Positions 43,736 to 55,698 of a DNA stretch of 64,000 nt are shown piece by piece. The notes under the pieces are model-generated. The model did no database searches and had not been told where the DNA came from. It saw nothing but the letters and a program-made list of their open reading frames with translations. Every line of letters begins with the position of its first letter. Positions within the stretch are counted from its first letter, which is position 1. Source of the stretch: Cymodocea nodosa. Lineage: Eukaryota; Streptophyta; Magnoliopsida; Alismatales; Cymodoceaceae. The position numbers and the translations under genes are program-made. The stretch is from contig CM072344.1 in NCBI GenBank assembly GCA_036874045.1, forward strand, positions 7,474,501 through 7,538,500. The letters are read 5' to 3'.

Positions 43736-44199
43736 TTAAAAACGAGCACATGCACAAACATTGAACATGATATCAGGTCTAGAAGCTGTTAAATAAAGAA
43801 AAGAACCTATCATTCCTCTATATTTTGTAATATCAACAGCTGGTCCAGATTCATCTTTATCCAATTTAATTGATGAACTCATAGGAGTGCTTGAGGACTT
43901 GTAGTTACTCATTCCAAATTTTTCTAAAAGTTGCTTTGTATATTTTTCTTGATATACAAAAATTCCTTTTCCAACTTGTTTAATCTGCAATCCTAGAAAG
44001 AATGTCAACTCACCCATTAGACTCATCTCAAGCTGATTCTTCATCTGATTTGCAAACTTATTACTTAAATCCTCATTAGTTGCTCCAAAAATGATATCAT
44101 CTACATAAATCTGAACAACTAACAAACCTAGATGATTTTTCTTAAAGAATAAGGTATTGTCAACCTTACCAATAGAAAAACCATTATCTAACAGAAAGG
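43736..44199 (-). pseudogene. pol: Reverse transcriptase of copia D, downstream part
   Basis: Reads LLDNGFSIGKVDNTLFFKKN, then VVQIYVDDIIFGATNEDLSN (catalytic YVDD intact), MGELTFFLGLQIKQVGKG, YRGMIGSFLYLTASRPDIM. The upstream part is at 57247-57660. The first few residues of the open frame that starts at 44227 come from the inserted C2 LTR and are not part of this gene. Confidence 0.88.
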
Positions 44200-44204
44200 A
44201 TTTC
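44200..44204. repeat. Target-site duplication of copia C2, left
   Basis: ATTTC, identical to 57242-57246. Confidence 0.92.
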
Positions 44205-45755
44205 TGTAGGATCGTATGGCTACACAAGAGGGGGGTGAATTGTGTTTTTCAATATTTTCGAATATAATTGAAACTTTAAAACTCAAAAACAAGTCGAGAC
44301 ATTGTTTTCATAAAATCATTTTTATTCAAGGTTTCAATTACAACATACAATTCAATTCTCCTCAGAAATTGTAATGCAATTATATCTCAATATCATGTAT
44401 CATCTAAACAATTTCATAACTACAAATAGAGAAAACTAATTTGCAGAATTTAAAACATTTCTCCATGTTTGAGATCTTTCTTCTTCTTCTTCTTCATCTT
44501 TCTTCTTCAGCAATTCTTTAGTGACGAATATCTTGTTTTTTTATGCTTCACTGAATTTGCTTTCTTCTGATACTTTAAATCTTCAGTGATGTAAATCTTA
44601 CCTTTTTATGCTTCATTGAATTTTCTTCCACCTGAGAGATTTTCCCGAATAGGTGTTTTTGATCCCTAAAAAGATTTTTCATTTTGTGTGTAGGGATAAT
44701 TTGATCAACGAGAATTCTATGCCTTTTATACTCTATATTCATTTCATGCATATCCTCCATGTTTAATCACTACCAGTTTTCCACTTCTTCACGTCTTTTC
44801 TTTTTCCTTCATCAAAATACACACGTTTTGGCCCACATTTACATTTCAAATTTTCTTTAATCATTAGTCTTGGATCTTTGAAAAATTTCCTGCAAAATAA
44901 ACTTTCTCGTCCAAAATTTTTCATCAGTATAATAAGAAGTTGTTTCCTTAATGTTAACTAAACGAGTAACATAAGTATATATATAACTTAACATTTCTAA
45001 CTTAACGAGTTCCTCTTGTGCCAATTCACGTGACTAGTACTACAGCTAACTCAACGAACTAAGTCCATGGTGTTACGCTAACTCAATGAATCATCTCCGT
45101 TGTGTTACGATAACTCAACGAACCAGTAATAAACAAATGTTTTTATCACAAGAATTTTACCACGTGCAAAAAATAACAACTTAAGTTTATAACACTAACC
45201 TAACGCGTTGCCTTAGTGTTCAATATAGCAACTCAATGTTTTTAGTTATGTTAACTTAACGAGTTAAACATGTGCACCTCATGTGATACAATATAACATT
45301 CGTAACTTATAATTTCACCACGTGTATAACACTAACTTAACGAGTTTGTCTCTTCTTTTACTCACTAACTTAACGAGTTCCCACGTGACATATTTTAACC
45401 TTTAAGCCTCTAACTTAACAAGTTCTCACGTGACCTCTATACAAATAACACTCTAACTTAACGAGTTGTCTTAACGTGCACTATACATGAAACAGAAAAT
45501 ATAACTTTGAAATATATCATGCTTTTCAATAAAAAAACACATGTTAACTTAACATTTAGTTAAATGAGAAATTAATGCAACGAAACGACTAGTTATTAAC
45601 TTAGCATAATTTTAGATCCAATACAAACAAGTACTTATATCAGTAAACTTTTTCTGTATTAATTGATGATTTTAATTTCTTTTCACAAGCAATAGTAATT
45701 GAGCAAATATGATTATTTTCATTTAGCACACATCATCAAAACAAAATACTCAACA
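44205..45755 (-). repeat. 3' LTR of copia C2
   Basis: Minus strand TGTTGAGTATTTTG to GATCCTACA, 1551 bp. It is homologous to the C1 LTRs. Half-sites with CAACG or TAACG fill 45000-45480. TATA box TATAAAAGG at 44722-44730. Two tandem units at 44518-44640. Confidence 0.92.
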
Positions 45756-46300
45756 ATCTCCCCCTTTTTGATGATGACAAAACCATATTAAATCAATTAT
45801 GAAATATATTTAACTCAACAAAGCACTTTTGTTGGGTTAACTTTTAATTCAGCAAACAAGTTTGTTGACTTAAGTTCACTTAAGCTTATTTCTATTATTT
45901 GTGTAAATTTCACCTCTCAGAAATAAAACCTTCAGATGTCAATAATTATATAAGTATCATTTCTCTACCTTTCATTATATAATTTAATAACCATATAATT
46001 TTCTTTCAAATTACATTATCATCTATTAGATTACAATAACCATATAAATATCATCTCCCTTTATATTATATGCAATTTCAATCATAATCACCTTTTTATA
46101 ATATTTCTCCCCCTTTTTGTCATTAATCAAAAAGATAATTATAGAGAATATATATATAGTAAGGGATATATTTACAACAATGCTTTTTGTCAACAATAAT
46201 AAGAATAGAATGCATTTACAGAAAAATGTATTGTTCAATGAATCAAACTATGAATACAAACATTACATTTTGTATTCAGAAACAAGCAAACAGAAAGTTA
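45756..46300 (-). other. 3' untranslated region of C2 with polypurine tracts
   Basis: No gene. AAAAAGGGGGAGAT lies directly before the 3' LTR (45756-45769) and a second GACAAAAAGGGGGAGAA at about 46106-46122. Short frames here (46026-46238, 46117-46314) are in AT-rich sequence and not supported. Confidence 0.7.
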
Positions 46301-48556
46301 TCAATCTCTCCTAAGTATATGACTTATAGCGTTACATATTTTATCTCCTAGATGCCTAATATCATTTCTGATGTCGTTAAGCATTGCATCTAAGTCAGGA
46401 GGTAGCTGGGGTTGCTGTTCTGCTTGAACTGATTAACTTTGTTATTGTGGTTTTGTACAATTAGGTTGTTGTTGTTGTCATTGAGGTCTACGCATGGCCT
46501 AGAATTTTTGCAAATCTTTTATACTAAATGCTCTCATGCCTTTAGTTTCAGAGGACCAGTCGGATAAATTCAATTGGCTTGCAAGGATTCTACATACAGC
46601 ATCACCATAAAATAACTTTGAACTCATATGCTGTAGTTGAGAAGTAAAAACATCATACCAATTGATTTGAATTCTATTCAATAGACCATAAGTTGCATAT
46701 AAACAGCTTCTGCTGACTTCCATATTGTGTCCAACTCTCTGAAATAAATTTGCATGCAATATATTTGCAATGAACCTTGCCTCTGCATTCAGATTTTTCA
46801 TTAATCTCATTTCAGAATATACATCTAGATTTTTTGATAAAGACTGAATGTTCCATTCTAGTTGTCTAATCATGTCAAATCTGTTTGTAACAACAATACC
46901 TTCATTCTTTAATCCCAACACTTCAAAAATTAACTTAGGAGACAATATAAACTCTTGTTGATTTATTTGAGTTTTCAAAAAATTTTCATTCTTGACTAAA
47001 TTGCTATAAAAAGCTGCAATAAGCTCTGTGTATTATTTCCATTTCATTCCAACTAGCAAGAATTGAATGAGTCCTTGATACTCAAATAGATCTCTTATTT
47101 CCATCAAATTTCTGAATTTCATTAGTCGAGCATGCAGAATCTGACATGTAATCAGATTATTATATTTCTGCAATACTTCTTCAGATCTAAAATGAATTGA
47201 ATTACCTTGAATTTCTAATACTGTACACAAAGAAGGTGATACTTGAAGCCTTGATTCAGAGTTTAATTCATCTTTAGGAACCTCTTCTTCAAAATGAATG
47301 TCATGTTGTTCCTTTGTTAAAATATAATCTTGAAGCTGCTCAAGTAAGCTTGATTCTTCAGCTTCAACAATGTAAAGAACATTGTCAATATGCTCAACAT
47401 TTATCTGTTTAGTCTCTATAGAATGATCAGAGTTCAATGTTTCCATAAATTCGACAGTCGGTGTATTTGTCTGTAGTTGTTCATTTTGTTCAACAGATAT
47501 TTCCACTAATACATGCTGTGAATTCTCAGACTCTACTTCTATAGATTCTAAAGAAGGCTGGTTAACGTTTAGCTCTTCTGGAGTCTTAACATTTTCAATA
47601 TCTACTACTCTAGACAATTTAGCCTGTGAACTAGTTACTGCCTCAACATTGTCAATTATATCTACAATAACTTGTTCAATGTTAGGTGCCTAATGCTTTA
47701 ATTTTTCAATTTCTACATCATCAGGACTTGAACTAATAGAAAAACTTGAGCTCATATTTGACTTGTATTTCTTCTCAAGTTTTCTAGCAAGAGAAAATAA
47801 AGTCTCATTATCATCATTAGTTTCAGTATGCTCAGAACTGATGAGTTTATCAGATGCACAATAAGGTACAATGTCTAGACATACATTATCCTTTGGAAAT
47901 AAATTTTCATCTGATTTTCCTTTTTCAATAGACTTTATCTTTGAAGACATAATTTTTTTGATTTTCCTTCTACTATAAAATTTCTATTTCTCCTCTTCAA
48001 GTATTGCTGCTTTCATTTCAAATTGCTCTATAAAAGTTTTTTGCTTTAATTCTTCAAAAGCACTTTCTATAGCTATAGCCTTTCAAAGATTGTTAACTTT
48101 TCTTTTATCTACAGCAATATGTGATTCTACTTATTTTGAATATAAAGGAGTAGGGATAGCTGATTCATGCTCTTCCTCAAATGCATGTAGTCTTGTACCG
48201 TTTATTGGTATTTGAAGAGTTCTAATTGAAGTACCTACACCTTTTTCCAAATATTTTGCATACTGCTCGAGAAATGCAATCTCAACACATTTCATTCTGT
48301 ATTCTCTATCATATTTACTACGAATACCCATGTATGTAATATTTGCATCAATATGTTGAAGTTCTTGTCTAACTTCATCTAATATACCCTGAGGAAAGAA
48401 GTAATCTCTACAAATTTCTGCTAACCTTCTGTCCACTCGAAATATTTTCTTGAACCAAGTGCGTGGAACTTCATCATTTTCTATTTCTTTTACTTTTGCA
48501 TCTCCTCTGCCTTTTCCTTTTCCTTTGCCACGACCTTTGTAGAACTTGGAGACCAT
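46301..48556 (-). pseudogene. Accessory protein of copia C2 (Transposase_32-like)
   Basis: 752 codons from MVSKFYKGRGKGKGKGRG to TGA at 46301-46303, in one continuous frame with about seven nonsense codons, all explainable by C-to-T or G-to-A at Q or W codons. Parts: a basic Gly/Lys N-terminus, a conserved N-terminal block (VPRTWFKKIFRVDRRLAE, YDREYRMKCVEIAFLEQYAK), an acidic Ser/Glu linker, the core domain (YNNLITCQILHARLMKF, FEYQGLIQF, FEVLGLKNEGIVVTNRFD, FYGDAVCRILASQLNLSDW) and a C-terminal helix (LNDIRNDIRHLGDKICN). No signal peptide or membrane span. The basic start would suit a nuclear or nucleic-acid-binding protein (inference). The frame conservation implies past selection. Confidence 0.78.
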
Positions 48557-48638
48557 CGTCGCAAGTTGTAACAGCAACAAGCGGGAAATATTTTCTTGAC
48601 AAAGTTTACAAATAACCTAAGTGCCTGTGTAATAAGTG

Positions 48639-48778
48639 TTTAAATAGGGTTTTAGGCGAATAACTCAACGTGAAGAGAAGTCGGGTTTAGATATTAAATA
48701 AATATTGAATAAAGTTTATTCAATCAAGGTACCCAAAATATTCAAGTATAACTCATTGAGTTAACTAACCTAACGAGT
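48639..48778 (-). promoter_or_regulatory. Putative internal promoter of the C2 accessory gene
   Basis: A TATA-like TATTTAAA (48639-48646, minus) lies 83-90 bases before the ATG. Half-sites follow upstream: TAACTCAACG at 48661-48670 and a cluster TAACTCATTGAGTTA plus CTAACCTAACGAG at 48749-48778. They are of the same class as in the C LTRs. The region is deleted in C1. Confidence 0.5.
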
Positions 48779-50144
48779 AAAACACTATCTAGAGGTAGTT
48801 TTACATGTTACCTTATCTAACATAACATTTAGTTAGTATAATTAAAACAATTTTTGGATGCTTCCAACTGAAACGTTCTGAACACATCACAATAGCTATA
48901 CCTTATCATTTTCTTGAGAGCATTGTAAACTATTCTAACATTCCTGTCCTTCGAATCTAAAATAGTTTGTTTGTCTTTTTAAATTATTTCATCAAGATTT
49001 TAAGAGGACATTAATTCAAATTAACCAAGATTTGTATTCTGAATTATATTAATCTGTTTTTGGACATTGTTAATCCTCCCCCTACAAATATACTTCTTAT
49101 ATATTCAATAACATACAAAATATACTTGTATAACAATAGATGTTAAGTATAACTATACTTTTAAATTTTCTTTTTAGAAACTTCCGTTATTCTGACTTCA
49201 TCAAAAATGATTTCCAGAATCAATTCCTACTATATATGAATCAAAACACAACTTTGAACTCTATATGATTAATTCAAGGAGAATAAAAGAATGTATCTCA
49301 AATAAACGTTTTCAAAAATACTAATGTTGATTCAATAAATCAGTAGTCATATTGGTAGAAACTATATTCGATTCAAAGATATCTGTAATTAATGAAACAA
49401 CTTTTTCTTTTCAAAACAGTAAATATTGATAATTTTCTTTAAAAGTTAGTTTGAAAAACTTGAATCATACAAGAGCTTTCTAATGTACCCGTGTAATGAA
49501 CTTTCAGTCAACAATCCCAGATCTGATTAGGACCTAAGGTTGCCCGATTTAAAGAATTCTTTTTTAAGACAACAATCCTTACATACCTATCTGCTCAAGT
49601 ACAAAAGGCTCGTGATCAAATTGATCAATAAACCCTCAAAGATTTTCACTTTGTAAGCACTTTACATTTTAAGCACAGTATATATGTATTCCATTAATAC
49701 AAATGCAATAAAACACAAATCTCATACAATTTTTACTTCTATGATTTTATTGAGAATATGAATCAGTTTCAATAAGCTTATACTTTTGATTAACAGTTTA
49801 AGATGAGTTACATATAACTTATTCTACAAGTTTAATCAATTAAGTCAAATTTATGCATGATCATATGCACTTTCCTTGATTCAAAGAAAACACTTAATCA
49901 AAATTTCAGAATGTCAGAAGTATTTAATGTTTTTCATTTAGACTTCCACTTAAAATCGTAAAAACCATTAAAATTGATAAACTACTTAAAATCAATACGA
50001 TACTACTATGATTTTACAATAAATACATAGTATCTTAAGCAACAGTTTAGATATTACTTTAGATATTTATGATAAGTATATAATATCTATGAGGTGAACA
50101 ACATCATCAATACTATTTATCTTTTTATGTGGAGTTTAAGCACT
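48779..50144 (-). other. Non-coding spacer of C2 between RNase H and accessory gene
   Basis: No gene. AT-rich. From 49308 it parallels C1 15437-16270. Confidence 0.55.
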
Positions 50145-50801
50145 TTACACATCACATAGCCTACAAATACCCAAATTTAATCTAATGTTGCAGAATGTAT
50201 TTTCATCTAGAGGTTTTGTAAATATATCAGTTAATTGATTTTTACTAGACACAAATTCTAATTTAATTTTTCCTTTAATTACATTATCTCTTAGAAAATG
50301 ATGTCTAACCTCTATATGCTTTGCTCTAGAATGTAATACAGGATTTTTGGAAAGATTTATTGCAGAATTACTGTCACAATAAATCTCAGTTGTATCATAA
50401 GATAATCCAAAATCTTCTAAAGTTTGCCTTATCCACAGAATCTGAGTGCAACATAGTGCAGCAGCAACATATTCAACTTCGGTAGTAGAAAGTGTTACAC
50501 AGTTTTGCTTTTTACTAAACCATGACACCAAATTATTTCCCAATAATTGACATGTGCCCCTTGTACTTTTTCTATCAAATTTAGATCCTACATAATCAGC
50601 ATCAGTATATCCCATAAGATCTATTGAACTATCTTTAGAATAATACAGTCCGAAATTTTTAGTTCCTTGAATATATCTAAATATTCTTTTAACTGCAATT
50701 GAGTGTGATTCTTTAGGATTAGATTGAAATCTAGTACAAACACACATAACGAACATAATAGTAGGTCTACTAGCAGTCAAATAAAGTAAAGAACCAATCA
50801 T
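50145..50801 (-). pseudogene. pol: RNase H and RT end of copia C2
   Basis: A 218-aa open frame: MIGSLLYLTASRPTIMF, FRYIQGTKNFGLYYSKDSS, GYTDADYVGSKFDRKSTRG, STTEVEYVAAALCC (E of the active site appears as VEY), YCDSNSAINLSKNPVLHS, IEVRHHFLRDNVIKGKIK, FTKPLDENTFCNIRLNLGI. It ends at the natural pol stop at 50145. Confidence 0.9.
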
Positions 50802-50879
50802 ACTTCTGTATTTTCATTGATCTATTGATTTTCCTATGCCATCAATATCTAACTTTAATGAAGTACTCATAGGAGTTTC

Positions 50880-51422
50880 TCAAATCCTTGTATCATTAAA
50901 ATTAAATTTCTTAAGCATTTCATCTACATATTTTTCCTGATTTAAAAATATACCTTTATCCATTTGCTTAATTTGAAGTCCTAGAAAATATGAAAGTTCT
51001 CCTATCATACTCATTTCAAACTGATTAGTCATCTCTTCAGAGAATATTTTTACCAGCTTATTAGAGGTTGCTCCAAAGATTATATCATCCATGTATATTT
51101 GAACAACAATCTGATCTTTACCATCTCTCATGATAAATAGAGTATGATCCACTTTTCCCATGATATAGCCTTTTTCTATTAAAAAAGTAGATAATCTTTC
51201 ATACCATGATCTAGGTGCTTGCTTCAAACCATATAAGGCTTTCTTCAATTTATACACAAAGTCAGGAATTTTAATATCTTCAAATCCTGATGGTTGTTTT
51301 ACATAGACTTCTTCATTAATTAAACCATTTAGAAATGCACTCTTTACATCCATTTGAAATAATTTAAAATCCATATAACAAGCATAGGCCAATAATATTC
51401 TAATACTTTCTAACCTAGCCAC
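50880..51422 (-). pseudogene. pol: Reverse transcriptase of copia C2
   Basis: Reads [67 protein letters not shown] and YFLGLQIKQMDKG. The catalytic motif is YMDD rather than the usual copia YVDD (GTG to ATG). A Q/R-to-stop and small shift at 50880 and 50802-50879 separate it from the RNase H frame. Confidence 0.9.
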
Positions 51423-51458
51423 AAGAGCAAATGTTTCATCATAATCTAGTCCTTCTTC

Positions 51459-52262
51459 CTATGTATACCCTTGTGCAACTAATCTAGCTTTGTTCCTTAT
51501 AACTTGACTAGTTTCGTTAGTTTTGTTTCTAAAGATCCACTTTGTACCTAGTATGGACTGATTTTTTGGTGGAGAGACTAATTCCCAAACATCATTTCTG
51601 ATGAATTGATTTAGTTCTTCTTGCATTGCCACTATCCAATTTTCATCAGATAATGCTTCTTGTATATTCCTTGATTCTACAATAGAAACAAACATACACA
51701 TACTATTTAAATTTACTGAAGCTCTAGTTTTAACTCCCTCATTAATATTACCAATGACTTGAGTAATGGGATGTGATGAAGAATAACGCCAATTTCTTTG
51801 ATTTTCCTCAATATTCTCATCAACATCTGAAGGTCCATCACTTTCATCATTAGTTTGATCATTTAAGTTCATATTTTTGATTTTCTCAGATAAATCTTCA
51901 ATCTCTCTATTGATCTCTAACTCTTTTGGAAAATTGATCATATCATCATTATCAGCTTTAGATTGAGATTCTCTAAAAGAATTTTCATTGAAGCTTACAT
52001 AGAGGGTTTCTTTAATAGTTCTAGAAGTCTTGTTATATACTCTATAGGCTTTACTTCTAGTAGAGTAACCTACAAAAATTCCTTCATCCGCTTTGGCTTG
52101 AAATTTATCCCTTTTATCCTTAGTATTAAGAATAAAACACTTGTAGCCAAATTGTTTCATATAGGAAATTTTTGTAACCCTATTAAACATAGTTTCGAAA
52201 GGAGTTTTATTAACACGAGGTCTTAAATGACTTTTGTTAATAACATAACAAGCTATATTCAC
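51459..52262 (-). pseudogene. pol: Integrase C-terminus and RT N-terminus of copia C2
   Basis: A 267-aa frame starting MNIACYVINKSHLRPRVNK (end of the integrase core), then FGYKCFILNTKDKRDKF, FVGYSTRSKAYRVYNKTSRT, an acidic linker, then RT entry ISMQEELNQF-like sequence, GTKWIFRNKTNETSQV and ARLVAQGYT. A stop at 51456-51458 (Q to TAG in GYTQEEG-like context) splits it from the next RT part. Confidence 0.88.
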
Positions 52263-52271
52263 TACTTCAGC

Positions 52272-53228
52272 CTAAAGATTTTGAGGTAACTTATGTTCAT
52301 TCAACATAGTTCTGGCCATCTCTTGAAGTGATCTATTCTTTCTCTCAACAACACCATTTTGACATGGTGCTCTTGGAAAAGAAAATCTGTGATCAATGCC
52401 ATGCTTATTACAATAATTATCCATTTGATCATTATCAAATTCAGTACCATGATCACTCCTAAGTTTTTGAATAGAGACACTTTGTTCATTTTGAACAAGA
52501 TTGCAAAACATTTTAAACTTTTCAAAAACTTCTATCTTAGATGCTAGAAAATATACCTAAGTGTATCTAGAGAAGTCATCTACTAAAACAAATACATACC
52601 GTTTACCACCAAGACTCATGATTCTTGTTGGTCCAAATAGATTCATATGTATAAGTTCTAAGACTCTCTTGCTTGAAATATCAGTTTTGGATTTAAAAGA
52701 GTTTTTGTGAAGTTTACCTAACTCACATGCATCACAAATAAAGTCCTTTGAGTATTTAATCTTTGGTAAACCTCTCACTAAATGTTTTCTAGATAGTTTA
52801 TGTAACAATTTCATATTTATATGCCCAATCCATCTATGCCACAGATATGCATCACTAGTTTCAACTAGCAAACATGAATTTAAATCAACTGCACCTGAAG
52901 GTAAAGACAAAATACATATAGAACCTTTTCTTTTAGAAATAAACTTAATTTCATCTGTATTTTTATCAATAATTTTACATACATTATCTTCAAACACTGC
53001 ATAATATCCATTTTCAGTTAGTTTTATAACACTCAGCAAATTAAATCCTAAGTTTTCTACATATAGTACATTTGAAATAACACAAGACGAAGTTATTTGA
53101 ACATTGTCCATACCTATGATTTTATCTTTGCTTTTGTTTCCAAATATTACACTTCCTTTCATGGTATTTGTAAAATTTTGTAGTAGACTTTTCTGTCCAG
53201 TCATGTGACTTGACGCTCCACTGTCCAA
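52272..53228 (-). pseudogene. pol: Protease and integrase of copia C2
   Basis: Frame 53228-52557 starts MDSGASSHMTGQKSLLQNF (protease DSG; the real start is upstream in gag-pol) and runs through VLYVENLGFNLLSVIKL, YLWHRWIGHINMKLLHKL and CDACELGKLHKNSFKSK to HMNLFGPTRIMSLGG, where the first catalytic D of integrase is N. After a W-to-stop at 52554-52556, 52511-52272 gives RSDHGTEFDND and PCQNGVVERKNRSLQ (D and E present). Confidence 0.88.
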
Positions 53229-53269
53229 GATCCATTTTGATGTTGTTTCCTCCTACAAAATAAATTAAG

Positions 53270-55498
53270 AAAAACTTTTTCTTGGTACCCAATGTTGTTG
53301 AGGACCAAGTTCATTAAACTCATATTTCTTCTTTTTGTTTAAAATTATCATTTACATTCTTATTAGTTGTAAGTACTATAGACTTATTTTTAACATCATA
53401 CTTATAGCATTATTGCTCTTATAATCATTCTTTTTGTTTTCAAATGTAGTATAACCAAGACCAAACCGATTTTTATCAAATGTTAATTTATTTTGGTCAT
53501 GCTCATACATTTCAATGAGTTCATACCAAGATTTTGTACTAGTATTAACATTTTCCGTACATACAAAATCTTTTTCTACACAAGAATTTTCAGATTTATC
53601 ACATGTAGAGTGAGTAATTGGTCTAACACTAGTGTTTTGAATTACATGCTCGGGTTTCTGAATTTTCAGTTTACTACAATTGTCTGAAATTTTAGGGACA
53701 TTAGAAATTGAATTTCCAAAACAAGAAACATGATTTTTAGAAGCATTAATAGTCATGTTAGAAGTACAATTTGACAAATCACATTGATTTATATTATTAC
53801 TACATGATTCATCCCTTGAAGTACCTACTTCTACATATTTATTACCTTGTTTCATGATAAAAGGAATTTTAGTCTTAGATTTACTTGAACTGCAACTAAT
53901 AAATCCTTTATTGGCTTGAGATTCAGGATAATCAAATCCTAAGCCAAATTTATATGACACCACAAGGGTACTAGTTAGTTTGTCTAACTTAGTTTGACTT
54001 AAATTTCATTTCTCAATGGTAGAATTTAAATCTAGTTCTCTCAATTTTAATTTATCTATCTCTAATTCAAGTTCATTTATATTGTTTCTCAACATTTCAT
54101 TTTCAGATTCTATCTTTAATTTTTCAACATTTGTATTCTGTATTTGTTCATGCAAGACACATTCATTAAACCTAAATTTATGCAAATCTCTAGCATGATT
54201 TTCATTATCACATTTAAACTTTTCTAAAGTAGTAGATAGGAAACTATTTTCTTCTTCCACAATGAATAAAGAGTTCTAATATTCTTATTTTCCAGTTTAC
54301 AAACTTTAAGTTTTTGTAATAATGCATGATAAGCACATAATAATTCATCAAAGTTAAAATCTAAATGACTTTCAGGATCAGATATTACCTCAGACTCATC
54401 TGCCATGAAGCACACATGAGCAATGTCTTCTAACTCTTGTTCTCCTTCTGAATGTGAAGATTTTGATAATGATTCCTTAGATTCAGACACTTTAGACGTG
54501 TCATCCCAAGTGACCTTCAAAGCCTTTTTCTTGTAAAACTTTTTCAAAGTTTTCTGAGCCGTCTTCTTCTAATTTGTCCTACTTTGCTTTTCATTTTTCC
54601 TTATAGGGCAATTTGGAGAAAGATGTCCAAGTTTCTTACAGTTGTAACATACATACTTTCTAGATGAAAAATTCTTGTCATTTAGTGATTTTGACGTTAA
54701 GAGTTTGTCATTTTTATTCCTTTGCTGTTTCCTAGCTTTCCATGCTTTTTGGAATTTCCTAGTCAACAAAATCAAATCTTCATCAGAATCAGTAGATATA
54801 TTAGAATCTAAATTAATTTCGAAGGCTATTTCTTTCTTCATTTTTGGTTTGTTTTAACTCAGTGATTCATTTAATTGAACTTCATAAGCTGTTAAGTTTC
54901 TTATAAGTTCATTCATGGTATAAACATTTAAATCTCGTGATTCCTCTATTGATGTTACTTTCTGAGACCATTTAGAACTTAGGGATCTGAGAATTTTCCT
55001 CACCAAATCTTTCTATTCAAAATTGTTTCCTAAGCATTTTAAAGAGTTTATGACATCAAGAAATCTGGAAAACATCTTAGAAATACTTTTGTCTTCATGC
55101 ATCGTAAAGAGTTCATACTTATGAATTAACATGTTTATTTTAATCTCTTTAACTTGAGAAATACCTTCATGTGAAACTTCTAATGCATGCTACACCTCAT
55201 AAGCAGATTTATATGCCGACACTTTACTGAACTACTCATAACTCAATGCACAAAATAAAATATTTAAGCCCTTAGCATTTAGAGTTTCATTTTCTTTTTT
55301 AGTAATTGTCTAAGAATTATAAGGGGTAGATAATGGAGTATATAGTTTAGAAATCATGAACCACAACTTATGATCTATACTTTGAAGAAAAATAGTCATC
55401 CAATATTTCCAATATTCAAAATGTATTCCATCAAATAAAGGAGGATGATTAAGATTTTGACCTTCATATAAAGAAAAATTACCATTTCCAATAGCCGT
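53270..55498 (-). pseudogene. gag: gag of copia C2, start codon lost
   Basis: The codon equal to the C1 gag ATG reads ACG (55496-55498). The capsid part (55498-54850) has many stops. Frame 54841-54569 contains KYVCYNCKKLGHLSPNCP, an intact CX2CX4HX4C zinc knuckle, better than in C1. Then come the acidic Ser/Glu segment (54547-54224), the coiled coil (54260-54006, ELELEIDKLKLRELDLN) and a Ser/Asn-rich linker (53963-53376). Confidence 0.85.
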
Positions 55499-55684
55499 CT
55501 TACCTTAGATTTTTGAACCTATTTGATCTTAAATAGTCTAAAAACTTTAAAACAACTTGAGCCTTAAATCAAGAAAGTTAAATGTATGCTCAGATATTAA
55601 AATCTATTTAAAAACAAGGAAGGCAGAATAAGCAATGATATTAAATAAGTTGGTATCGATTTTATATCAAATATTATTAACAAA

Positions 55685-55696
55685 GCTCTGATACGA
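55685..55696 (-). other. Primer binding site of copia C2
   Basis: TCGTATCAGAGC on the minus strand, one change from TGGTATCAGAGC in the second base. Two bases separate it from the LTR. Confidence 0.85.
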
Positions 55697-55698
55697 CT

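Noticed and set aside
46026-46314. Short hydrophobic frames near 46026-46314 as a membrane protein
   Set aside because: T-rich and A-rich sequence gives Phe/Ile/Lys-rich chance frames. The same stretch in C1 is not open.
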